Below, in pieces: positions 55,759 to 64,000 of a stretch of 64,000 nucleotides of DNA; the stretch's first letter is position 1, and each line of letters begins with the position of its first letter. The stretch spans positions 368,001 to 432,000 of the forward strand of contig NZ_CP121445.1 of the NCBI RefSeq assembly GCF_029689925.1, given 5' to 3'. A program made the translations under genes and the position numbers. A model generated the notes under the pieces. That model made no database searches. It was not told where the DNA came from and worked only from the letters and a program-made list of their open reading frames with translations. This DNA comes from Anaerocolumna sp. AGMB13025. Its GTDB lineage: Bacteria > Bacillota > Clostridia > Lachnospirales > Lachnospiraceae.

Positions 55759-56682
55759 ATGGATAAGATTTATGATGTAATAATAATAGGTTCCGGTCCG
55801 GCAGGACTTGCAGCTGCACTGTATGCCGGAAGAGCGGAATTAGATACTATAATAATTGAAAAAGCACCCATGAGCGGCGGTCAGATCATTAATACTTATG
55901 AGGTAGATAACTATCCGGGGATACCTGGCATAAGCGGATTTGAGCTTGGTACTAAATTTAGGGAGCATTGCGACCGTATGGACATGAAGTTCATCACCGG
56001 TGAGGTTATTAATTTCCGTGTTGAAGACGGTCTTAAGATCATAACTCTGGATAATGACACCGTATATAAAAGTAAAACAGCTATTATTGCAACTGGTGCC
56101 AATCCCCGTAAGTTAGGCGTTAAAGGTGAGGAAAGACTGGCCGGCATGGGAGTCTCCTATTGTGCAACCTGTGACGGAGCATTCTTTCGAAATAAAGTAA
56201 CTGCTGTAATCGGCGGCGGGGATGTCGCTGTGGAGGATGCCATTTTCCTGGCAAGATTATGCAAAAAAGTATATGTAATTCACCGCAGGGACGAATTCAG
56301 GGCTGCCAGAAGCTATATCAATAAATTAGTATCCATGGAAAATGTGGAGATTATATGGGACAGCGTGGTAGATGAAATAGCAGGGAAGGAACAGGTAGAG
56401 AACATAACGGTTAAGAATCTTAAAACGGCAAATTCAACAGAACTGCCGGTGGACGGGGTCTTTATTGCCGTAGGCAACATACCAAACTCTTCGGTATATA
56501 AAACTGCTATTGAGGCTGATCCAAGTGGTTATTTAATAGCGGGTGAAAGTTGTGAGACCAATATTCCCGGCGTATTTGCAGCTGGAGATGTCCGTACAAA
56601 AGAGTTAAGGCAGATAATTACAGCAGCTTCCGATGGAGCAAATTCCATTACAGGCGTAGAAAAGTACTTAAATACATTATAA
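55759..56682 (+). CDS. trxB: Thioredoxin reductase
   Basis: 307 residues. The FAD motif is GSGPAGLAAALYAGRA, the redox pair is the CATC in VSYCATCDGAFF, and the NADPH site has GGGDVAVEDA with HRRDEFRA (the Arg residues favour NADPH). It reduces thioredoxin. No thioredoxin gene is adjacent. TGGAGG precedes ATG 55759. The 370 bp between yjfB and trxB hold no recognised gene. Confidence 0.92.
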   Translation: MDKIYDVIIIGSGPAGLAAALYAGRAELDTIIIEKAPMSGGQIINTYEVDNYPGIPGISGFELGTKFREHCDRMDMKFITGEVINFRVEDGLKIITLDNDTVYKSKTAIIATGANPRKLGVKGEERLAGMGVSYCATCDGAFFRNKVTAVIGGGDVAVEDAIFLARLCKKVYVIHRRDEFRAARSYINKLVSMENVEIIWDSVVDEIAGKEQVENITVKNLKTANSTELPVDGVFIAVGNIPNSSVYKTAIEADPSGYLIAGESCETNIPGVFAAGDVRTKELRQIITAASDGANSITGVEKYLNTL

Positions 56683-56769
56683 TTAAGTAAATTGCATGAA
56701 AACTTAGAAAATAAGCGTAACTTTTAGTGAATATGGATAAAAAAATGACATAGATTTGCCATATTTCGG

Positions 56770-56798
56770 TTGACAGGAGTAGAATGATTTGATATAAT
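56770..56798 (+). promoter_or_regulatory. Consensus promoter for the NlpC/P60 gene
   Basis: TTGACA (56770-56775), 17-bp spacer, TATAAT (56793-56798), both hexamers perfect, about 115 bp before the gene. Confidence 0.85.
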
Positions 56799-56911
56799 GA
56801 CCTCAGTGTATTTAATAGAATTGTAACATTTAATAGAGAAATGAAACATATGATGGCTTATTATGAATGTTTTATTACATTCGTATGAATTACAAGGAGG
56901 TCACTTATCAA

Positions 56912-58249
56912 ATGATGAAGGGAATGGCTGTCAAAGCATCCTTATGTGCCACAGCAATATTGCTTTCCTTAAGTTTTAGTGTTACAGCGAAAGCGGCAAC
57001 GAGTACATCGGATAAAGGAATTGCAGGAATAACTCCTGTTTTGGATAATTATTATACGGCTACGGCAGATAAAAAGACCGGAAGTGCAGAAAAACTAATG
57101 GAAACACTTTCTAATGAGAGCAAGAAAGCGGTTAAATTAAGTGCTACAGATATTACAAAAGTAGAATCGCCCTATGCTAACCTGGGAATCTCAATTGCGA
57201 GTGAGAGTAGTTATGTTAATATAAGAAGCAAGCCAGACCAGGAAAGTGAAGTCGTAGGTAAGTTATATCCGGGCTGTGCAGCAGACATCCTTGAAACCCA
57301 AGGAGATTGGGTCAAAATTAAATCCGGTAAGGTGGACGGATATATTAAATCAGAATTTTTAGCCATTGGTGAAGAGGCAGAAAAACTGATTGACAAAGTA
57401 GCAAGCAAATATGTCATAGTCGATACGGAAACTCTTCGTGTGAGAGAAGGTCAGGGAACCGATACCGATATTGTTGCATTAATACCTCAGGGTGAAAAAT
57501 ATTACATAGTTAATGAATATAATGAATGGGTAGAAATCTTAATAGATGAAGACGATTCCGACGGAAGCGGAGCCAAAGATCAGATAACCGGATTTGTATC
57601 CAAGGATTTAGTTAAGATAGAAGTGGAATTTAAATATGCTATTTCCATTGAAGAAGAAAAAGCGAAATTAGAAGCAGAAGAAAAAGCGAAGAAAGCCGAA
57701 GCGGATCGTTTGGAACAACTTGCGAAAGAACAGGAAGCCCAAAGGCAAAAGGAAGCTCAGGATAAAGCAGAAGCTGAGAATAAGGCAGAAAATAATGAGC
57801 AGACCAGAAATGATTCTTCCAATAATAGCAGTACCGATAACAGCAGTTCCAATAATAATACAGACAGCAATAGCGGTAGTTCTTCCTCAGGAAGTGAAGT
57901 TGCCAATTATGCACTTAATTTTGTAGGTAATCCATATGTGTATGGTGGGACAAGCTTGACAGGCGGAACCGATTGCTCCGGATTTGTACAGTCAATCTAT
58001 TCGCATTTTGGTTATAGTATTTCAAGAACCTCCAGCAGCCAGTCACAATCTGCTGGCAAGGAAGTAAGTTTAAGCAATCTTCAGGCAGGCGATTTGATTT
58101 TCTATCGTAACAGCGGCGGAAGTGTCAGTCACGTTGCAATGTATATCGGCGGCGGCAAGGTTGTTCATGCAAGTAATCCAAGAGACGGTATTAAGGTATC
58201 CAATTACAATTACCGTACTCCATATAAAGCAAGAAGAGTTATGCACTAA
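56912..58249 (+). CDS. Secreted SH3b and NlpC/P60 peptidoglycan hydrolase
   Basis: About 445 residues. A signal peptide (to about residue 30) is followed by two SH3b domains (YVNIRSKPDQESEVVG; TLRVREGQGTDTDIVALIPQ), a Glu/Lys/Ala-rich coiled coil, a Ser/Asn linker and a C-terminal NlpC/P60 domain. The catalytic Cys is in TDCSGFVQS, with His in SHVAMYIGGG and HASNPRDG. It would cleave stem peptides in the wall, for example during growth or separation. AAGGAGGT (56894-56901) favours ATG 56912 or the next ATG 56915 over an earlier one. Confidence 0.93.
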   Translation: MMKGMAVKASLCATAILLSLSFSVTAKAATSTSDKGIAGITPVLDNYYTATADKKTGSAEKLMETLSNESKKAVKLSATDITKVESPYANLGISIASESSYVNIRSKPDQESEVVGKLYPGCAADILETQGDWVKIKSGKVDGYIKSEFLAIGEEAEKLIDKVASKYVIVDTETLRVREGQGTDTDIVALIPQGEKYYIVNEYNEWVEILIDEDDSDGSGAKDQITGFVSKDLVKIEVEFKYAISIEEEKAKLEAEEKAKKAEADRLEQLAKEQEAQRQKEAQDKAEAENKAENNEQTRNDSSNNSSTDNSSSNNNTDSNSGSSSSGSEVANYALNFVGNPYVYGGTSLTGGTDCSGFVQSIYSHFGYSISRTSSSQSQSAGKEVSLSNLQAGDLIFYRNSGGSVSHVAMYIGGGKVVHASNPRDGIKVSNYNYRTPYKARRVMH

Positions 58250-58265
58250 ATGAATAGACAAGATT

Positions 58266-58301
58266 ATGCTGATTATGTAAATTACATAGTCAGCATTTTT
58301 T
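58266..58301 (+). terminator. Terminator after the NlpC/P60 gene
   Basis: ATGCTGATTATGTAA (58266-58280) pairs with the following ATTACATAGTCAGCAT (one mismatch) and is followed by six T. A fragment of the dispersed repeat begins in the T tract. Confidence 0.8.
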
Positions 58302-58303
58302 AA

Positions 58304-58332
58304 TTTATAGAAAGTTCTCCGAATTTTAATGG
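58304..58332. repeat. Dispersed hairpin repeat, fragment D
   Basis: Only the left segment TTTATAGAAAGTTCTCCGAA is kept, at a terminator T tract as in copies A and C. The sequence after it (GTACCAAGGAGCGCAACC) does not match the other copies. Confidence 0.45.
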
Positions 58333-58563
58333 TACCAAGGAGCGCAACCTATACTCCCTGAGAGCGAATAGTGTAACGTTATGTTGGAAAATGTTATTGA
58401 ATTTATCAGTTAATATTAGACATAATAATAAAAGTAGTAAAATGTTTAGAAAATTGTTTGAAATTAATTAAATTGTTTTTTTACAAAATATAGGATTATA
58501 TTTGAAAATAATACCCTTGACAAATTATAGGGTATACAAACTGCACAAAATGGTTATATGTGT

Positions 58564-58683
58564 TTATACACACAGGGGGAAGAGTTGAAACGCCTGTGCA
58601 TTTATCCAAAAGTTATCCACATCCAGAAGACCTGATTTCATTCGAAAAAGAAGTTATGCACTGAGTTATCCACATTATCCACA
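58564..58683 (+). promoter_or_regulatory. Cluster of five DnaA boxes
   Basis: Five sites fit TTAT(C/A)CA(C/A)A on the + strand: 58564-58572 (TTATACACA), 58602-58610 (TTATCCAAA), 58613-58621, 58666-58674 and 58675-58683 (all TTATCCACA, the last two adjacent). A weaker inverted site (TGTGGAAAA) is at 58699-58707. The cluster lies in the 771-bp spacer between the NlpC/P60 gene and hpf, with AT-rich DNA on both sides. No dnaA or dnaN is near. Confidence 0.7.
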
Positions 58684-58947
58684 GGTAAATGACACCACTG
58701 TGGAAAAAGGACAGGCTGTCAAGCGCGAATATTTGTTTTGTAAGTAATGATAAAAATGGAAATAGTTGTACCATCTGACAGATTGTCGCAATAAAACATT
58801 ATTGTCAAATAAATAAGAAATATGTTGTACAATTAATGAAAGAGGACTGAAAAATTGAGATTTATATCATAATTGAAAAAAATAATAGGTGAATTCGTAA
58901 AAACAAGGATAAATATAAAAACGGATTATCTCATTCCTTTAAATAGC

Positions 58948-58976
58948 TTGTCACCTTTGGCAATTTGTGATATAAT
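58948..58976 (+). promoter_or_regulatory. Promoter for hpf
   Basis: TTGTCA (58948-58953), 17-bp spacer, TATAAT (58971-58976), 44 bp before the hpf start. Confidence 0.75.
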
Positions 58977-59020
58977 ATTGATACAAAGTTATAAAAGAAA
59001 GTTAAAAGGAGTTGATTATT

Positions 59021-59548
59021 ATGCGTTATATAATTAGCGGTAAAAATATTGAAGTGACAGAGGGTCTTAAGACTGCTGTTTATGAGAAAATCGGCAAACT
59101 AGAGAGATATTTTACTCCTGATACTGAAATCCATGTAACTATGAGTGTAGAAAAAGAAAGGCAGAAGATTGAAGTAACAATTCCTATGAAGGGAAGCATG
59201 GTACGTGCAGAACAAACCAGTAATGATATGTATGTTTCCATTGATTTGGTAGAAGAAATAATTGAACGCCAATTAAGAAAATATAAGAACAAAATAATAG
59301 AGAAAAAACAGGCAGCAGCTAATTTAAATCAGGCTTTTATGGATGATGATTTTGAAGAAGACGATTCCATTAAAATTATCAGGACTAAGAAATTTGCTAT
59401 TAAGCCTATGGATCCAGAAGAAGCTTGCGTGCAGATGGAATTATTAGGACATAATTTCTTTGTATACCGTAATGCAGAGACAGATGAAGTGAATGTTGTG
59501 TATAAACGTAAAGGTAATACCTATGGTTTAATCGAACCGGAACATTAA
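59021..59548 (+). CDS. hpf: Ribosome hibernation-promoting factor, long form
   Basis: 175 residues. An N-terminal RaiA/HPF domain (RYIISGKNIEVTEGLKTAVY) is joined by a linker to the C-terminal dimerisation domain (IKPMDPEEACVQMELLGHNF, then FVYRNAETDEVNVVYKRK). Long HPF pairs 70S ribosomes into inactive 100S particles in stationary phase. ATG 59021 follows AAAAGGAG (59005-59012), which excludes the in-frame TTG 59012. A strong terminator follows; secA has a separate promoter. Confidence 0.95.
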   Translation: MRYIISGKNIEVTEGLKTAVYEKIGKLERYFTPDTEIHVTMSVEKERQKIEVTIPMKGSMVRAEQTSNDMYVSIDLVEEIIERQLRKYKNKIIEKKQAAANLNQAFMDDDFEEDDSIKIIRTKKFAIKPMDPEEACVQMELLGHNFFVYRNAETDEVNVVYKRKGNTYGLIEPEH

Positions 59549-59609
59549 ACCGCTGGTAATGGTGTCATTAGTAAGACAATAAGAGATGTAATATTATCCT
59601 TGTTGTATT

Positions 59610-59635
59610 GGGGGCTGTCATAGCCCCCTTTTTTT
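59610..59635 (+). terminator. Terminator after hpf
   Basis: GGGGGCT-GTCAT-AGCCCCC (59610-59628) with seven T. Confidence 0.92.
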
Positions 59636-59862
59636 AATAGAGCGTTATAGTGCAGCCTTTTTTCATAAAAAACTACAAAGGCTGTATAGAAGGAACCAAG
59701 GGTATTTGGCATTGAGTAACCGCGTGCCAGCTTAGCTGTAAAATTATGAAAACAGCGAAGGTCTGACTGAGGCAGGGTTATTAATTAAATAGTGGTAATT
59801 TTCTTAAATTCCTATAAAAAGGAAATAATTCCTCGCCAAACGGATATACTTTACGAAAAGTG

Positions 59863-59891
59863 TTGAATAGTAGCGGTGTAAATGATACAAT
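59863..59891 (+). promoter_or_regulatory. Promoter for secA
   Basis: TTGAAT (59863-59868), 17-bp spacer, TACAAT (59886-59891). The 340 bp before secA also hold an imperfect hairpin GCAGCCTTT...AAAGGCTGT near 59652-59686 and no gene. Confidence 0.7.
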
Positions 59892-59976
59892 ATAGGTTGA
59901 ACTGTTAAAACATAACTTAAAGTGGGAAGTTATTATCATTTACTGAATGAATAGAATAAACAGGAGTGAAACGAAT

Positions 59977-62547
59977 ATGAGCTTTATAACTAAGATATTT
60001 GGTACACACAGTGAAAGAGAATTAAAGCTGGTTATACCTATAGTGGATCAAATCGAAGCACTTGAACCGACCATGGTCAATCTTTCCGATGCTGAATTAA
60101 GAAATAAAACAATTGAATTTAAGAATAGACTTAAAAATGGTGAAACCTTGGATGACCTTTTGGTGGAAGCCTATGCAGTTGTAAGGGAAGCAGCTAAAAG
60201 GGTATTGGGAATCAGACATTTCCGTGTTCAGTTAATGGGTGGTATTATCCTCCATCAGGGCCGAATCGCAGAAATGAAAACCGGTGAAGGTAAGACTTTG
60301 GTTTCTACCCTTCCGGCTTACTTAAACGCTTTGGAAGGCAAAGGAGTACACATTGTAACTGTTAATGATTACCTGGCAAAACGTGACTCCGAATGGATGG
60401 GTCAGATACATGAATTTTTAGGACTTAAAGTTGGTGTTATTTTAAACAGTCTTGATAATGACCAGAGAAGAGAAGCTTATGCCTGTGATATAACCTATGC
60501 TACCAATAATGAATTGGGCTTTGATTATTTAAGGGACAACATGGTTATTTATAAAGAACAGCTGGTACAACGGGGACTTCATTATGCTGTTATCGATGAA
60601 GTTGACTCTGTATTAATCGATGAAGCCAGGACACCACTTATTATCTCCGGACAAAGCGGTAAATCCACCAGACTTTATGAAGCCTGCGATATTTTGGCAA
60701 GACAGATGGTCCGTGGTAAGGAAAGTGCGGAATTAACCAAAATGGCTGCCATTATGAAGGAAGAAATCGAAGAAGAAGGCGATTTTGTGGTTAATGAGAA
60801 AGATAAGAATGTTAACTTGACCGCTGATGGTGTGGCTAAAGTTGAAAGTTTCTTTAAACTCGAAAACCTTGCAGATCCCGAAAACTTAGAAATCCAGCAC
60901 AATATTATCTTAGCACTGCGTGCCCATAATTTAATGCACCGTGATAAGGATTATGTAGTTAAAGATGATGAAGTATTAATCGTTGATGAATTTACCGGAC
61001 GTATTATGCCTGGAAGACGTTATTCCGATGGTCTCCATCAAGCCATAGAAGCGAAGGAAAAAGTAAAAGTTAAGAGAGAAAGTAAAACCCTTGCGACCAT
61101 TACTTTCCAGAACTTCTTTAATAAATATGCTAAGAAGAGCGGTATGACTGGTACAGCTTTAACAGAAGAAAAGGAATTTAGGGATATTTACGGAATGGAT
61201 GTTATTGAAGTTCCTACCAATGTGCCGGTTGCCCGTGATGACAGACAGGATGCAGTTTATAAAACGAAACGCGAAAAGCTGAACGCGGTTATTAATGAAA
61301 TTATGGAATCCCATAAAAAAGGTCAGCCCGTACTCGTTGGTACCATAACGATCGAAGCTTCGGAAGAAATCAGCGAACTTCTTAAAAAGAAGAATATTCC
61401 TCATAAAGTGCTCAATGCTAAGTTCCATGAACTGGAAGCTGAGATTATTGCAGATGCCGGACAGCCAGGGGTGGTTACCATTGCAACGAATATGGCTGGT
61501 CGTGGTACCGATATTAAATTAGGCGAAGGTGTGGTTGAAAGCGGCGGTCTTAAGATTATTGGTACGGAACGCCACGAATCAAGACGTATTGATAACCAGT
61601 TAAGAGGTCGTGCCGGACGTCAGGGTGACCCTGGTGAGTCACGTTTCTTCATTTCCCTGGAAGATGATTTAATGCGTTTGTTTGGTTCCGAACGTCTAAT
61701 GGGTATGTTTAACTCCCTTGGTCTTCCGGATGGCGAACAGATTGAGCATAAGATGCTAAGCAGTGCCATCGAAAAAGCCCAGAAGAGAATTGAAAATAAT
61801 AACTTTGGTATCAGAAAGAACCTCCTTGAATATGATCAGGTTAACAATGACCAGAGAGAAATCATATATGAAGAAAGAAGAAAAGTCCTTGACGGCGAAA
61901 GCATGAGGGATTCTATCTTCAAGATGATTACAGATACAATTGAAGATTGTGTCAATACCAGCATCAGCGATGACCAGCTGCCGGAAGATTGGGATTTAAA
62001 TGAGCTTAACAACTTACTGATTCCGATCATACCGTTGGAGCCTATTACTCAGGATTCTACCGACTTAAAATATTCTAAGAAGAATGAACTGATCCAAAAG
62101 CTTAAAGAAGAAGCAATCAGTTTATATGAAGCGAAAGAAGCCGAATTCCCAGAGAAAGAACAGCTTAGGGAAATCGAGCGGGTTATCTTGTTAAAAGTAA
62201 TCGATAGAAAGTGGATGGATCATATTGATGATATGGATCAGTTACGTCAGGGTATTGGTCTTCAGGCATATGGACAGAGAGATCCGTTAGTGGAATTTAA
62301 GTTCATGGGCTTTGAGATGTTCGATGAAATGACGAATGCCATCCGTGAAGATACGGTAAAAGCCTTAATGCATGTCCGTATTGAACAGAATGTGGAAAGA
62401 GAACAGGTTGCTAAAGAAACCGGCACCAATAAAGATGATTCCCTGCAGCAGGGACCCGTAAGACGTGTTGGTAAAAAAATTCAGCCCAATGATCCATGCC
62501 CATGCGGAAGCGGTAAGAAATATAAATATTGCTGTGGAAGAAGCTAA
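59977..62547 (+). CDS. secA: Preprotein translocase ATPase SecA
   Basis: About 856 residues. Walker A is [10 protein letters not shown], the DEAD-like motif [15 protein letters not shown], and the C-terminal helicase motif [16 protein letters not shown]. The SEC-C zinc motif [13 protein letters not shown] closes the protein. It drives protein export through SecYEG. ATG 59977 follows CAGGAGTGA; an ATG in the same frame at 59947 lacks a ribosome site. Confidence 0.97.
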   Translation: MSFITKIFGTHSERELKLVIPIVDQIEALEPTMVNLSDAELRNKTIEFKNRLKNGETLDDLLVEAYAVVREAAKRVLGIRHFRVQLMGGIILHQGRIAEMKTGEGKTLVSTLPAYLNALEGKGVHIVTVNDYLAKRDSEWMGQIHEFLGLKVGVILNSLDNDQRREAYACDITYATNNELGFDYLRDNMVIYKEQLVQRGLHYAVIDEVDSVLIDEARTPLIISGQSGKSTRLYEACDILARQMVRGKESAELTKMAAIMKEEIEEEGDFVVNEKDKNVNLTADGVAKVESFFKLENLADPENLEIQHNIILALRAHNLMHRDKDYVVKDDEVLIVDEFTGRIMPGRRYSDGLHQAIEAKEKVKVKRESKTLATITFQNFFNKYAKKSGMTGTALTEEKEFRDIYGMDVIEVPTNVPVARDDRQDAVYKTKREKLNAVINEIMESHKKGQPVLVGTITIEASEEISELLKKKNIPHKVLNAKFHELEAEIIADAGQPGVVTIATNMAGRGTDIKLGEGVVESGGLKIIGTERHESRRIDNQLRGRAGRQGDPGESRFFISLEDDLMRLFGSERLMGMFNSLGLPDGEQIEHKMLSSAIEKAQKRIENNNFGIRKNLLEYDQVNNDQREIIYEERRKVLDGESMRDSIFKMITDTIEDCVNTSISDDQLPEDWDLNELNNLLIPIIPLEPITQDSTDLKYSKKNELIQKLKEEAISLYEAKEAEFPEKEQLREIERVILLKVIDRKWMDHIDDMDQLRQGIGLQAYGQRDPLVEFKFMGFEMFDEMTNAIREDTVKALMHVRIEQNVEREQVAKETGTNKDDSLQQGPVRRVGKKIQPNDPCPCGSGKKYKYCCGRS

Positions 62548-62602
62548 GGGACGTTTGCTTTTTTATCATCCGGAATATAAGATAAAATAAATAATAAGCG
62601 AT

Positions 62603-62643
62603 ACAATTAAAACAATTAATTTTATATTAGTTGTTTTAATTGT
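62603..62643 (+). terminator. AT-rich hairpin after secA
   Basis: Perfect 13-bp stem ACAATTAAAACAA (62603-62615) with TTGTTTTAATTGT (62631-62643). It lacks GC pairs, so its strength as a terminator is uncertain. The remaining 250 bp to prfB is A-rich with nothing recognised. Confidence 0.45.
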
Positions 62644-62896
62644 ATGTTTAATAATTTATTATATAATTAGTAAATAAAGAGACAAAAAATAATGAATTTA
62701 ATGAGAAGTAATAAGTAATAAAATCTATTAGGTTAAAGAAAAGGAAAAGTAAAATTTAATAGATTTAGTGATACAAAATTTAGCAGATTAAAGAGAAATA
62801 CAATTTAAAACAAAAAGGAAGTAAATAATAGCAGTAAAAAAGAAAAGTTAAAGGTTTAATGCAATAAAAAAATAGTTTTATGAAAGAGGTGAAATT

Positions 62897-64000
62897 GTGG
62901 TTGAATTAGATCAGTTAAAATATACGCTTACTACCTACCAACAGCCATTAATCGAAGTGGGGGATTCACTTTGACCTGGGCAATAAATTAGAAAGAATTG
63001 ACATGATAGAGCATATCATGGAAGAACCTAATTTCTGGGATACAGCAGAAAAATCCCAGGGCTATGTCAAAGAACTTAAGAACTTAAAAGATATTGTTGA
63101 TGAATATAACTCCTTAAAACGGGAGTATGAAGACATTGAAACGTTGATTGAAATGGGATACGAAGAGAATGACTCATCTCTCATTTCTGAGATCCAAGAA
63201 GCCCTTGATAAGTTTACTCAGGATTTGGATGAACTGCGTCTAAATACCCTTTTATCTGAGGAATATGATAAGTATAATGCTATTTTGACTCTTCATGCCG
63301 GGGCAGGGGGTACGGAAAGCTGTGACTGGGCAAGTATGCTATTAAGGATGTATCAGAAGTGGGCGGATAAAAAAGGATATTCCACTGAAATACTCGACTT
63401 TTTAGATGGAGAGGAAGCTGGACTTAAATCAGTTACCATCCAGATTAACGGTCTGAATGCTTACGGTCACTTAAAATCGGAAAGAGGTGTACACCGTCTG
63501 GTTCGTATATCACCTTTTAATGCAGCCGGAAAAAGACAGACCTCTTTTGTATCCTGCGATGTCATGCCTGATATTGAGGAGGATACCGGTATTGAAATTG
63601 ATGAGGGGGATTTAAGGATTGATACCTTCCGTTCTAGTGGTGCCGGCGGTCAGCATGTCAATAAGACCTCTTCTGCTATCCGTATCACTCATTTACCAAC
63701 AGGTATCGTGGTACAGTGTCAGAATGAACGGTCCCAGTTTCAAAACAAAGATAAGGCAATGCAGATGTTAAAAGCAAAACTTTATCTGTTAAAGCAACAG
63801 GAAAATCAGGAAAAGGAATCCGGTATCCGGGGGGAAATGAAGGAAATCGGATGGGGAAGCCAGATCAGATCCTATGTTATGCAGCCCTATACCATGGTAA
63901 AAGATCATAGGACGAATGCAGAAATCGGGAATGCAGCCAGTGTGTTAGATGGTAATCTGGATCCCTTTATTAATGAATACTTAAAATGGTTAAGTATAAA
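62897..64000 (+). CDS. prfB: Peptide chain release factor 2 with programmed +1 frameshift, 3' end outside window
   Basis: Translation starts at GTG 62897 after AAAGAGGTGA and reads 25 codons to an in-frame TGA (62972-62974) in the context CTT-TGA-C. A +1 shift at CTT continues as DLGNKLERIDMIEHI to the window end. A G-rich stretch (GTGGGGGA, 62957-62964) acts as the internal Shine-Dalgarno. The SPF specificity tripeptide is in VRISPFNAAGKRQ and the catalytic GGQ in SGAGGQHVNKT. RF2 reads UGA and UAA, so the shift is self-regulating. About 300 residues or more of the usual 365 are visible. Confidence 0.95.

Noticed and set aside
58564..58707. Chromosomal origin of replication at the DnaA box cluster
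   Set aside because: There is no dnaA, dnaN or rpmH nearby, and the strongly expressed genes to the left would all run into the fork, so I kept only a DnaA-box cluster.

Overview
The window looks like chromosome from a low-GC anaerobic Firmicute of class Clostridia, most likely Lachnospiraceae (Lachnoclostridium/Anaerocolumna type). The evidence is the AT-rich spacers, strong AGGAGG ribosome binding sites with many GTG/TTG starts, a six-gene Rnf complex, a class II (B12-type) ribonucleotide reductase, and the Gram-positive gene orders mbl-flhO-flhP and comFC-yvyF. Species is an inference. Nearly every gene lies on the + strand; the exceptions are a two-gene minus-strand block at 50.9-52.5 kb and a small yjfB-like gene at 55.2-55.4 kb.

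Region 1 (1-11.8 kb) is a membrane redox locus. The 3' part of a type II NADH dehydrogenase fused to a DoxX-like membrane domain is followed by a polyprenyl diphosphate synthase, a UbiA prenyltransferase, a lipoprotein with two FMN-binding repeats (PplA-like) and an ApbE flavin transferase. These match most of the flavin-based extracellular electron transfer locus of Listeria. The complete rnfCDGEAB operon and an EetB-like (Gx family) membrane protein follow directly. ApbE could serve the lipoprotein and also RnfD and RnfG, which both carry flavinylation motifs.

Region 2 (12-25.6 kb) holds a LacI regulator, then rpmG-secE-nusG-rplK-rplA, rplJ-rplL and rpoB-rpoC. It has an L10 leader with an attenuator, an L1-type leader before rplK, and a second L1-type leader before rplA that is split by about 100 nt of extra hairpins. 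Copies of a dispersed hairpin repeat lie between rplL and rpoB.

Region 3 (25.6-37.2 kb) interrupts the usual rpoC to rpsL order. It contains an AraC regulator, a Fur-box-preceded Fec/Fhu-type ABC importer and a nitrogenase-like set (NifH-, NifD- and NifK-like). The NifK-like subunit has lost all three P-cluster cysteines. A class II ribonucleotide reductase with its own consensus promoter follows. The nitrogenase-like set is the best candidate in the window for an undescribed system: an iron-regulated, transport-linked, DPOR-like reductase of unknown substrate.

Region 4 (37.2-45.8 kb) is rpsL-rpsG-fusA-tuf, then mbl with flagellar rod genes flhO, flhP and a FlgJ-like rod protein. Region 5 (45.8-55.1 kb) is mixed housekeeping: recD2, a nucleotidyltransferase, comFC-yvyF, cvfB and an acyl-ACP thioesterase (minus strand), ridA, a methyltransferase and a CPBP protease. 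Region 6 (55.2-64 kb) has yjfB (minus strand), trxB, an SH3/NlpC-P60 hydrolase, a cluster of five DnaA boxes in a long spacer, hpf, secA and prfB with its programmed frameshift, cut by the window end.
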